A stretch of 64,000 bases of DNA from Podarcis raffonei. Taxonomy: Eukaryota; Chordata; Lepidosauria; Squamata; Lacertidae. The notes under the pieces are model-generated. The model was not told the origin of the DNA. It saw only the letters and a list, made by a program, of their open reading frames with translations, and did no database searches. The DNA is taken from the NCBI RefSeq assembly GCF_027172205.1, contig NC_070606.1, positions 57,440,501 to 57,504,500 of the forward strand, in the 5' to 3' direction. Below, piece by piece: positions 25,986-36,249 of this stretch. The stretch's first letter is position 1. Each line of letters opens with the position of its first letter. The translations under genes and the position numbers were made by a program.

Positions 25986-26904
25986 AATACTGATACTAAA
26001 GTCTTAAAAGCAAAACATTTCAGATCCCTAAACATTTTGCTTTAGAGTTTCATATCTCTGTTTTGTTAGTCACTGCAATAAATATATTAAATATATCAGC
26101 GATTAATTGCATCCTTCTGTTGTTTGATACCTTGGCTTAAAAATAGGTAGATTTAGCAAGCAAGCCATCTTCTTGTGGCTCAGTTTTTGTTTTTGCAGCT
26201 TTCTCCTCATCTTGCACTTTTTCCTAAATTCCATTTTTCCTGATCCACATTTCATTCAATAATGGGAAGAAAATCTAATATAAAAATCACATAGTACCTG
26301 ACTGGGAACACTATGGAGCACATTTGTGTAGCTGTAGGCATGTGGGATTTTGTTTGTTTTTTAAAAAAAGGTATGGTGATATTTGGCTGAGTGTCATCCA
26401 TTGCCACATCCCCTACTTCTGTTTGCTCCTTGACTGAGCAACAAGTTCCAAGAGTAAATTATATGAGAAATACCCAAGAGTTACACTGAAAAGAGCAATT
26501 TTTTTTGCATGTTCTGTGATCTCTTTAATAGCATAGTGTTTTGAGATAACTGTTCTTTAAGGACATTTTTATATAATCTCATTCCCTCTACATAGAGTAC
26601 TTTTTCCTAATAGAGAACCAACATTTGTGAAATAGAAAGATTGCAACCTATTCTATAGACACTACATATTATACAGGGAGGCTGAGAGAGGGGTCTCATC
26701 ATCTGGGCCTCCCAAGACCTCTATACACACGGCACAGGCCTGCTGCCTTGGAAGGTCACTTCAGTGCTGCTAATGCAGCGGTTTGCAAATCAAGCATAAA
26801 ATGCACTCTTCAGTAAAATTAGTTTCTGATCAAGGACCTTTAGAATTATAGTTCAAAACATTCTGATTACTTTGGAAAAAAATAAAATGGTGTTTAGGTA
26901 TAGA

Positions 26905-26965
26905 TATAATAATAATAATTTTTATTTATACCCCGTCCTCCCCAGCCAAGGCCGGGCTCAGAGCG
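26905..26965 (-). mobile_element. LINE 3' tail
   Basis: AATAATAATTTTTATTTATAC and CAAGGCCGGGCTCAGAGCGGC, as at the tail of the 49.9-kb LINE. Confidence 0.5.
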
Positions 26966-27439
26966 GCTATAGATATCTGAGGACTAGATGTCTATCCCAA
27001 AATGGCTGAAGTACTTCCAGATCATTTACAAAATTAAAATTGACATACAATTATCCCAAGACTGGCTACTAGAAAATCCTAAGGCTGGCTACTAGAAAAC
27101 TCTGCAAGTCTGACATCTGTACATCTCTCAGAATGGAGGCAAGAAGTACCTAAATAATTATCTGAAGCTAAATGGAAAGCTGAAAGTTAGGATGTGATTA
27201 TTATTGCATGTTTTTACATTTCTGTATCAAAACATGACTCAGTTGTGCGCATGCACACACACACAGTTAAGCTATTCTGACAACATCTAGAAAGTGGAAG
27301 TGTATAGTTAAAGACACCTAGTTTACTAAGATAATCTAAAAGGGGACATTTTCACACACAAAGGGCACAAAGTTTACAGTATCATGGAAGCCAACACTCC
27401 AACACAGAGCAAACAAAACTGCACATGGAATGGAATGAA

Positions 27440-27970
27440 TATATATATATATTCATTTGATTTTTAAACTGAGTGATTTTTATCCCAGGGCAGTTTATAA
27501 ACAAAAACAGCTACATATTATAACTATAACACAGAACATGACAGTTTAAAGCTTGTCTAAAATACTACCATATTATGTAGCAAACAGACATTCATCAGAT
27601 TGCAGCTAGCCTTGAAGAAATCACACTTTCCCAAAGGCCTAGGGAACATCTTCAGCTGTGCTGGAAACCAAGTAAGAACGGCAGCAAGAAATACCTGAAA
27701 GCAAATCTCATAGTTGAGAGTGTGACTGTCCCAGACAGGGTGGTATAAGGAAACTATTTGGATCCTATGTCATTTAAGGCTTTGTAAGTTAACATCAACA
27801 CATAGAACTAGGCTCAGTAGAATACAGGCAACTGGTGCAGCTCCTGAAGAACCAGTATTATGTGGTTTCAATGAGCTGTACTGCTTAGCATTTAGCACTT
27901 TAACAACTGAATTCCGCAAAAGTTGTAGCTTCCAAACCATCTTTCCAGGTGGCTAGCATCTTTCCAGAAG
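27440..27970 (-). mobile_element. L2-type LINE 3' region, diverged
   Basis: It has the same phrase order as 49926-50503 (GGCTTTGTAAGTTAACATCA, CTGGTGCAGCTCC, TTATGTGGTT). Confidence 0.55.
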
Positions 27971-27984
27971 CACAGAGGTGAAAA

Positions 27985-28095
27985 ACGTGGCCCTCCAGAT
28001 GGTGTTGGTCTCCCAACTCCTGACAGTCTCAGCCAATATGGAAATGCTTAGGGGTGATGGGAGATGTAGTCCAATGACATCTGGTGGGCTAAAGA
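27985..28095. mobile_element. Old hairpin MITE copy
   Basis: Runs from GTGGCCCTCCAGATG to GATGTAGTCCAATGACATCTGGTGGGC, with two degenerate arms. Confidence 0.6.
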
Positions 28096-28654
28096 TTGCA
28101 GTCAAGATTTATCAGGCCTGTTGGAGGCAACTGTGCCATTTATTTCCGTGGGGAGTAGATTATATCATTGCACATTCCTATTTCAGATCTATATACACTT
28201 ATAGCCCAACTATTTTGACATAGAAACGCCCCATTGTCTTCACTGATAAATAGGCTTAGCACTGCCTAGTAAGTCTGTTTTTATTTTCTTTATTTGTATA
28301 TTAAACATTTATGTAGCACCTTCCATTCCAATCTTTTGGCGGTTTACAACCTTATATGGTATGATATATACTGCCATATACACTGCCCCTCCATACATTT
28401 AGCCACAGAAATGTACTTGTATGGAGCTTAATATTGTTTTTCCCTGTGGTTTAGATCAGATACTTTACCTCTTCAGTCTTCTTTTTATTGCAGTGCAGCT
28501 CCCTCTGGTGCTAAAATCAAACAGCAAACTAATCACAAGACAATCCTATATTTGTCTACTCAAAAGGAAGTACCACCAAGATATGTGGGATTTACTCCCA
28601 GATAAGTGGGTATAGGAAAGATAAGTAAAGTTGTACAAACATGTACACCAAGGA

Positions 28655-28775
28655 TGGCTAACCAGTGGAGTGGACCTCCAGATGTCCACATTCCATTAGC
28701 CCCAGCCAGCACAGCCAACTGAAAAGGATAATGGGACCTGAAGTCCAGCAAAATCTGGCAGGCCACTAGTTTGTC
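28655..28775. mobile_element. Old hairpin MITE copy
   Basis: Degenerate arms: GACCTCCAGATGTCC and CCAGCAAAATCTGGCAGGCC. Confidence 0.5.
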
Positions 28776-29443
28776 ATTCCTGATTCACTCTCAGCTCCTT
28801 TTGCTTTGCCAGCCATATAAAAACATTCTCTAAGTGGGTCATGTAACCTGCGTTTGCAAGGCATTTGTAACAGGTAAGTTATGTTAAAGTTGGATTTTAT
28901 GGTGTTTTTGTATTTAGATTTTCTATCTTGACCAGGATCAGGGCAGTTGGCTGTCCCATAATCTTTTGCCTAGTGCCTCTAGCATTGAATGCCTTAGTTG
29001 TACACACCCCACTCCTCTGAGCAGTGAGAATTTCCCTTTCAGTTTTTGTTTCCTTTGGATGTGGAATGGGGCACTGGGCACTTTTGCAGCAATTGTAGTC
29101 ACAAAATTAGACAGCACAGGGATTGGAGGGTTACACTTGAATAGTGGGGGGCAGGAGCTGTAACTGGGGAGATACCGTGGTGATAATTTCTTGAGGTTTG
29201 TTTCTCCCTGATTTTTACTTAAAGCAGGTGGTCTGGCATCACTCCTCAGACTCTCCTTTCCTCTGTAGGCAGTATGAGGAAGGGGAAATGTTTGGAACAT
29301 CAACTCAATTTAAAACAATGCTCTCATGAATCAGATTTGAGTGATAAACACCTCAGTTTCACTATGCTCATCAGCTCTATCCATCTGTCATGTATGAGTT
29401 TATCCGGGGCTCATCTTATTCCATCTAGTTCCACTTCATTTAA

Positions 29444-29496
29444 TTCCTTCCTTCCTTCCTTCCTTCCTTCCTTCCTTCCTTCCTTCCTTCCTTCCT
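29444..29496. repeat. (TTCC)n microsatellite
   Basis: About 13 units, next to a CR1 tail. Confidence 0.95.
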
Positions 29497-29499
29497 CTG

Positions 29500-29562
29500 A
29501 ATCATAGAATTGTAGAGTTGGAAGGGGCCACAAGGGCCATCTAGTCCAACCCTTGCAGAATC
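29500..29562 (-). mobile_element. CR1 LINE 3' tail
   Basis: AATCATAGAATTGTAGAG, then GGCCATCTAGTCCAACCC. It sits next to the (TTCC)n run. Confidence 0.75.
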
Positions 29563-30169
29563 TTTTGCTATCCCAACAGTTGTTCATTTGTTCGTTCCTT
29601 CCGAGACTGAAGAGGGTTAAGCTGCTCTCTTGATACACAGTTGTGCAAACATGCCCTTGGTTTCAAAATGCAATCTGACTGGTTTACTGCTTGGTGCTTT
29701 TTAAGAACAGAACAGTACTAAAAATATGGAGCACCTTTGTTGCTTTCTTATCCGAGTTTTTATGAGGCCCTACAATAAAGCAATTAAAAATTAACCTGAC
29801 AGGCTTCAGTCTCAATGGCTTCCTGCTGTATATATGGCCCCCTGCTCCTGATTTGACATTTATTTATTTTTCTTGCTTGCTGGGGAATTGGACATTTAAT
29901 ATTGATAAGGTCAATTCACTTAACAGCAACTACTTAGCATATGGCAGCCCCAGGGTTCTAACCAGATCAAAACAGCATCTTAAAAGCAATAAGCAAAGAA
30001 TTACCATAAATAAAACTTGCTGTTTTATCTCCCAGTAAGAGGCCATGAAAGCCATCATTTGTTTTCTAAAGGTAGCATTTGGCTTAATTAATGTACAAAT
30101 TGGAGGGAGCTACAGACTTAGGCACTAAATCTGAAAAGGCTTTAAACAGGGGTGGTGGGGAGGGAAGAG

Positions 30170-30292
30170 CAGCCAGTGGTCTTCCATATGTTGTTGAACT
30201 CCAATTCCTATCAGTCCTAGCCAGAATGACAAATGGACAGGCATTCTGGGAACTGTAGTCCAGCAACATCTGCAGGGCCACAGGTTTGCCAC
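30170..30292. mobile_element. Old hairpin MITE copy
   Basis: Arms ATGTTGTTGAACTCCAATTCC and GTAGTCCAGCAACATCTGCAGG around a short centre. Confidence 0.6.
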
Positions 30293-31613
30293 CCAATTTA
30301 AAATATGTCCAAGATGCTCTGGCCAAGAAAACACCTAATTCTAGGGTTAACTGAAATATGGATGGATTTTCTATAAACATAGTTTCAGAGTGAATATAAT
30401 TCTTCATAATTCATAGTTAAACATCAATTTTCATTTTTGTGTGTTATAATGCACCTTTATTAATCTACCATTCTTAAAGGGAGAACAGCCTTCCAGAGCA
30501 GGCTGTTCAAACATGCTTCACATCTGGGTTTTTCGAACATCAGTGAAGCAACATAAGAATGCCAGGATTTCCCTTGCTGGATCAGGTTAAAGGTCTACGA
30601 GACAACAGTGAACAGCCACTTGCTGTATGAAAGCTCACAAGCAAGGCATAATGGAGCAATCTGTCCCTGGCTTCTCCAAACCATCTTGTACAGTACTCAT
30701 ATCCTCTATCCAGTCATGTGGTACCCATGCAAAAGACCTTCCAATAAAGTGCCTCTCTAGCCCCTCAAATACCAACATGTGTGTCAGATACTCCCTGCCT
30801 CCAACAATGCACAATCCACATTATTCTGAGAGCCCCGCCCCCCGGGATTCTGGGGAGGTTGGTGTGAGTAAATCTCCCATTTGATCCCTGCTAATTCCAA
30901 TCTATAATATCAAACTGCTGTTGCAAACATATAATTCAAATCTGTCACATAAATTTAAGCAGCATTACTGATTTCTGGAATTGTTAAGATGCTGTTACAG
31001 TACTCGATTTGTAATTCTCAGTTTAGGAATAAATCATTCACAGGCTACAAGTTATGAGTTCAAGGGCTATGTAAGGTGGTTGTTTTTTTTAGAATGCAGC
31101 TTGTTGTCTTTACTACCAAAGCAGCAGGAACAACTGCTTCGATTTCATTGAGGGGCCAAAGAGCAAAGTATTGCGAACCTTTTCAGATGTTTGAAGATAC
31201 AATATTTCTTACCCAGCAGTTTGTAATCTGTTGTTGCTAACCTGTTTGGTTGCTTCCTTCCCCCTCTTGCAATCTCTCCATCTTTTGCTGCTCTCAGGCC
31301 AATTGTGAAAAACATGCAACTCACTTCCAAGCAAAGATGTCACAAAAGTTAACTAAGCTGCCAGTTTCCACAGTAGCAATGAGTTTACAGGTCTCAATCA
31401 ATGTATGTCAGCCCAATATATGAGGGAATCAGGCTTAGGCTGCGTTTACCACGCATTCCAGGCATTTCCAGTGCTGGGTTTTCAATCCTGGTTCACACTA
31501 TGCTATCCAAAATATGCATATATACCCTGCACTTTGTCATGAAATACTACTGTCTGATGCATTGTTCCTCAAACCAGCTTCATGAGTCCTTAAGCTGTTC
31601 TTATTTTGTCTCT

Positions 31614-31967
31614 AAGGTAAAGGTAAAGGGTCCCCTGACCATTAGGTCCAGTCGCGGATGACTCTGGGGTTGCGGCGCTCATCTCGCTTTACTGGCCGAG
31701 GGAGCCGGCGTACAGCTTCTGGGCCATGTGGCCAGCATGACTAAGCCGCTTCTGGTGAACCAGAGCAGTGCACGGAAACGCTGTTTACCTTCCTGCCAGG
31801 GCAGTACCTATTTATCTACTTGCACTGTGTGCTTTCGAACTGCTAGGTTGGCAGGAGCTGGGACCGAACAACGGGAGCTCACCCCGTCGTGGGGATTTGA
31901 ACCGCCAACCTTCTGATTGGTAAGCCCTAGGCTCTGTGGTTTAACCCACACCGCCACCCGCATCCCT
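31614..31967 (-). mobile_element. Sauria-type SINE, full length
   Basis: It has a tRNA-like head on the minus strand (A-box GTGGTTTAACCCACA seen on plus, B-box GGTTCAAATCCCC type) and a TTTACCTT tail. It lies between CNNM2 and AS3MT. Confidence 0.85.
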
Positions 31968-32944
31968 CAACCTCAAGGGTAGCCACACATATAATGCAGT
32001 AATCCAACTGTGAAGTTACCAGTATATGGGCAACTGTGGCCAAGGAGAAAAGTTGGACACCTAGAAATGTTACGTTTCTCCAAGTCTGCATCAAACGCCT
32101 AGATTTACCTGTGATTTTTCAGTTCTGCATATAACAAGACAGACAGAAAAGACTCCTGGGAGTCTCTGAATGGTAGAAAAATTATGAATGTGAGGCTATA
32201 GGACACGGGACTTCTGAGTTCTAGCATTGGATTTTAGGGTGCAGAAAAAGCAATGGTAGAGCTCTGCCGCATTTGCCCTAGGGACCAGCCTCCCCTGTTT
32301 AGGGGTTTGGCTAAAAAGAAACTCAAAGAATGCAGTTCTATAAATACACCTCTTCAGCCCCCCCTGCTATTATTCATAAATACTTTTTGAAAACATTCCT
32401 GCTGGGATATTTTCTCTAATTAATTTTGGTATCAAAGATGATCTTTAGAGTAAGAATGAAAGTGCTGATGGCTGTGAAAACTGTCTTCATTAAAAAGACA
32501 TAAAATTTTAACCGCAGCTTTTCAAAACCCCTGTGGAGGCTACTAGAGAGTTTCATCAGTATGACTCCCCTTTCAAGCGCGCATTTGTTAAAAGGCCATT
32601 GTTAAATGCCAGGACATTTTGCTTTGCTTTCCTATTCTATTAGCACTTGGCATGTCAGCAAGGGCCAAAAAGTTTTAAAACTTCCTGCATCTTTCCTGGC
32701 ATCGAAGCTTAGCACTGATTCTATAAACATGGCCTTAGATTTCTTGACGGCTACTGGCTGGTGCACGCATACAGCCTTACCCACAATCACTGTATTACCA
32801 TGTAATCATTGCTTGCATGTGTGGATCCAGCACCCCAAGTTGAAGTTTTGCATTATCTGATATAACTTCAAATGTGGTGCATTTCAATTAAGTCAGCTTG
32901 CAGCCATGTACGTGTGACTCAGGCTCTGTTCTCACCATACATTG

Positions 32945-33045
32945 AAAGACACCCTCCACAAGAATCCTGGGAACTGTAGTTTACCCACAGAGCTACAGTT
33001 CTGGCACCCTTAACAAACTACAGTTCTCAGAATTCGTGGAGGGGC
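32945..33045. mobile_element. Second family of palindromic MITE
   Basis: Arms AATCCTGGGAACTGTAGTTT and AACTACAGTTCTCAGAATTC. Related to 40619-40805. Confidence 0.6.
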
Positions 33046-33302
33046 AGGTAGAGATGTGCTTTAAATGTGCCTTTAAATTTGTATGCAGCATCAGTCTTTG
33101 CTTTTGGAAGAATAAACAGATTAAGGGTTAATATTATACCTTAGGGAACCGTGAAGTTGTTTTCTTTAATGTGTTTCACAACTGTTTTCACCACCTAGCT
33201 GTTTACATCAACAAGGCTTCATTAGTGTCAGATTCGTTTCTGTGCACATCAAGGGGTGCTAACGGGGCAGGGATATCTTTACACCTTGGCTAGAGACAAA
33301 AT

Positions 33303-33488
33303 GGACGCGGGGGGCACTGTGAGTTAAACCACTGAGCCTAGGGCTTGTTGATCAGAAGGTCGGCGGTTCAAATCCCCGCAAAGGGGTGAGCTCCCATTGC
33401 TCGGTCCCTGCTCCTGCCAACCTAACAGTTCGAAAGCACGTCAAAGTGGCAAGTAGATAAATAGGTACCGCTCTGGCAGGAAGGTAAA
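33303..33488 (+). mobile_element. Sauria-type SINE, 5' half
   Basis: The tRNA-like head GGGGCACTGTGAGTTAAACC and B-box GGTTCAAATCCCC are present, as is AAGTAGATAAATAGGTACCG. The 3' part is missing. Confidence 0.85.
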
Positions 33489-33489
33489 G

Positions 33490-33735
33490 AGGATTGGCCA
33501 GATTCATGGAGGATAAGGCTATCAATGGCTTCTAGTCCTGATGGCTATGCTCTGCCTACACGTGCCAAGGCAGCAATACTTCTGAAAACTAGTTGCTCAG
33601 AAGCCACAGGAGGGGAGACTTTTCTTGTGCTCTGGTCCTGCTCGTGGGTTTCCCACAGGCATCTGTGAGAACAGGATGCTGGACTAGGATGGGCCATTGG
33701 CCTGATCCAGCAGGCTCTTCTTACATTTGTATGAC
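33490..33735 (+). repeat. Interspersed LINE-like 3' repeat
   Basis: GGATAAGGCTATCAATGGC to GATCCAGCAGGCTCTTCTTA. The same unit recurs in diverged form at 63893-64000. The family name is not certain. Confidence 0.5.
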
Positions 33736-33963
33736 TCTGCTTTCAGGGACTGCCTGCCTCTGCCTCCCATTAGTTGCCCTGGTCACCACCTCACCAACTC
33801 GAATACTTACCAGCCGCCACCACTAACGAATGCTTAAACAAAATTATCTGATATATGTGAACTTGTTCTTCTATCTGCCACTTGGTTTCTCAGTGATCCA
33901 CAAACAGACCTTGACATAAGCTCTGTCTAGAAATTAAAACATTTAAATATGGTGAAACTGTGC

Positions 33964-33981
33964 ACTCACACACACACACAT
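33964..33981. repeat. (CA)n microsatellite
   Basis: About nine units. Confidence 0.9.
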
Positions 33982-34393
33982 AATTTTATGGTAGGATGAC
34001 TGCATTTCTACAGAATTACCAAACATCCTTAGGCTAAACATTCTCAGATTATAAAAATGGCATCTCAAGCTTGTTTAAGAGACTACTAAAATCCTAGCCA
34101 AGACACTTGCATTACCAATCAAACTGCATATATGTTTTCACTGAACTGGGAAATGATAATATTTACACGAGGACAAAAGGCAACTGCTGCTTTTCACATT
34201 GGATATTCCCAAAGAAGAGGAACCAAAATGAAAACCAAGAAGGATGTTTCCTGCCAGCAACCTGATGTCAGCATTATCACTTGATTATTCTAGAAGCTGC
34301 TGGGCCTCCCACTAGTGTCTGCTCTGCCCTATATATCCAGTTGGTCTTTTGTGGAAGAAAAGGGGGCATCTCCAAGACGGCATCTTCCTAGAC

Positions 34394-34634
34394 CATGGGT
34401 AAGCAAACTAAGGCCTGAGGGCCAGATCCAGCCCAATCGCCTTCTAATTCTGGCACACGGATGGTCCAGGAATCAGTGTTTTTACATGAGTAGAAATGTC
34501 CTTTTATTTAAAATGCATCTCTGGGTTATTTGTGGGGCATAGGAATTCGTTCCCAAAAAAAATATAGCCCGGCCCCCAACAAGGTCTGAGGGACAGTGGA
34601 CCAGCCCCCTGCTGAAAAAGTTTGCTGGCCCTAA
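34394..34634 (+). mobile_element. hAT (Charlie-like) short element
   Basis: About 240 bp, close relative of 61829-62068, with flanking octamers TCCTAGAC and TCCTGGAG (6 of 8). Confidence 0.75.
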
Positions 34635-34746
34635 TCCTGGAGCAACTGGTCTAGATTGCCCTGCAGGCAATATGTGTGTTTGACACCATCTTGAACAAGA
34701 CCTGTTAGTGGCCCCCAGAACTATCTGCCTACACTTTTGGTTCCAT

Positions 34747-34863
34747 TGTTGTTGTTTAGTCGTTTAGTCGTGTCCGACTCTTCGTGACCCCATGGACCAG
34801 AGCATGCCAGGCACTCCTGTCTTCTACTGCCTCCCGCAGTTTGGTCAGACTCATGTTTGTAGC
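34747..34863 (-). mobile_element. BovB LINE 3' end with 11-bp TSD
   Basis: GTTTAGTCGTGTCCGACTCTT and CCATGGACCAGAGCATGCC are BovB 3' sequence. TTTGGTTCCAT stands on both sides (34736-34746 and 34864-34874). Confidence 0.85.
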
Positions 34864-35479
34864 TTTGGTTCCATAATTTAGTGCTAAACTGCAACATTCA
34901 TTATTGTTTCTTCCGCCCCCCCCCATAAAAGGGTAAAAAACTGGTTATTGGAATTTGCAAAGTACAGTCCTTGTTCATCTTGGAATTCTAAATCCAGTTC
35001 AACATTCAAAAGCCTTACAGCTCCCCCTAGTGTTCATACTACATACCTTTTTGAATGCCTTTCCTCCTGGTGCTTGTTTAATCAAACCCTGCCAGAGTTA
35101 TCTCAGTTCATACAGATCGAGTTTAGAAATATGTAGGTTCAAAGTCCTAATGCTGAAGCTACAACGATCTATCGCTATCTGTAGCTCCTGTTTTGTCAGC
35201 TCAGCAGCTCCCTACAGTTTAGAAAGAGGACAAAGCTGGCTGTAACAGAGCATAGGGAGATTACTTAATATATATAAGCCTTCTAAAAGATCAGGTTTAT
35301 GGATGTCCACTTCCCAATGACGCCATTCAAGAGTACAAGGGAAGAGTCTGAGATACAGAACAGTACCCTTCACATACAGAGGATTTGAATCAGTGTCCCA
35401 AGCAACAGTATTGCTACCTCTCACATGTGATAAGCCACTACTGTCTTCCTGCTGGATCTTTGGCAGTTCTTTAAGGCAG

Positions 35480-35560
35480 GGAAAGTGAAACTGTGGACCA
35501 CCATATGTTGTTGCACTACACTTCCATCAGCCCCAGCCAGCATACCCACCAGTAAAAGCA
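35480..35560. mobile_element. Half of an old hairpin MITE
   Basis: Only the left arm (ATGTTGTTGCACTACACTTCC and CAGCCCCAGCCAGCATACCC) is recognisable. Confidence 0.4.
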
Positions 35561-35569
35561 ATTAGACTG

Positions 35570-35885
35570 CCAGGTTGCATAATAGGGCCTTCTCAGTGGT
35601 GGCTCTACAATTTTGGAATTCAATTCTAGAAGGCAATTTCTCTTGAGAATAGGCAAGCTCCATCTCTCACATTTTTTTTAAAGAAGGCCTTAACAACCTA
35701 TTTTTTTCTCAATAGCTTTTGATCTGAGGAGGTATAAATGAGGATAGTTTATGGTTATTGTGTTATGCTGGTGATTTTAATGTTATTATTGTTTATTGTT
35801 GCTAACTATGGATTTTAAACAGTTTTACGGAATTTATTTGTGTTCAAAAATATTGTAATCCGCTTTACGATGCATTTCTTAAAAA
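35570..35885 (+). mobile_element. L2-type LINE 3' end
   Basis: GGGCCTTCTCAGTGGTGGCTC, then a GT- and TTA-rich tail to TTGTAATCCGCTTTACGATGC. Confidence 0.55.
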
Positions 35886-36040
35886 AACAAAACACAGTGT
35901 ATTAATTCCCTAAATAAATGGTCAGGATTGATAACCATTATAGTCCAGCCACATCTGGTTTCCCACCAATGCTTTAAGACAAGATATTTTCACTCTTGAG
36001 ACAATATACACCAACACAGCAGAGCATCTAAATGTCATAA

Positions 36041-36046
36041 TTTATT
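36041..36046 (-). terminator. AATAAA polyadenylation signal of AS3MT
   Basis: A canonical AATAAA on the minus strand about 105 bases past the stop codon. Cleavage is expected some 10-30 bases further left. Confidence 0.6.
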
Positions 36047-36150
36047 CCTTTTCTTACTACTGCTCAGAAACTGCAATCTCTCTTCTTGCCTTTCATTTTT
36101 GGATTTATTCCACTGTAGCTTTTCAGACTCTTGATTTTACACTGAAAGGT

Positions 36151-36249
36151 TCAGCAGCATGCTTTGGCTCCACAGCATCCTGAGGGATTTTGTGCAGGGA
36201 CATTTGGCTCCATCTGTTCCACTAACTTAAATGGATCCCTGAGTTTCTC
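36151..36249 (-). CDS. AS3MT: AS3MT terminal coding exon (99 nt), Cys-rich tail
   Basis: Acceptor TTTTTTAAGCAG|GAG. It encodes EKLRDPFKLVEQMEPN, a short linker and GCCGAKACC before TGA. The DPFKL block and the terminal cysteines match the end of human AS3MT, so I place the last exon here although it lies 5.6 kb from the previous one. Confidence 0.88.
   Translation of the reverse strand, partial: EKLRDPFKLVEQMEPNVPAQNPSGCCGAKACC

Larger units (their letters stand above)
25571..36035. other. Intergenic region between CNNM2 and AS3MT
   Basis: Besides the repeats listed I see no exon on either strand. Unexplained stretches of more than 300 bases: 25990-26900, 28100-28650, 28780-29440, 29565-30165, 30300-31610, 31970-32940, 33985-34390 and 34875-35475. 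Confidence 0.6.

Noticed and set aside
31614-31967. tRNA gene suspected from A- and B-box sequences
   Set aside because: The boxes belong to the tRNA-like head of a SINE, with the SINE body and tail attached. The same holds at 33303 and 48724.
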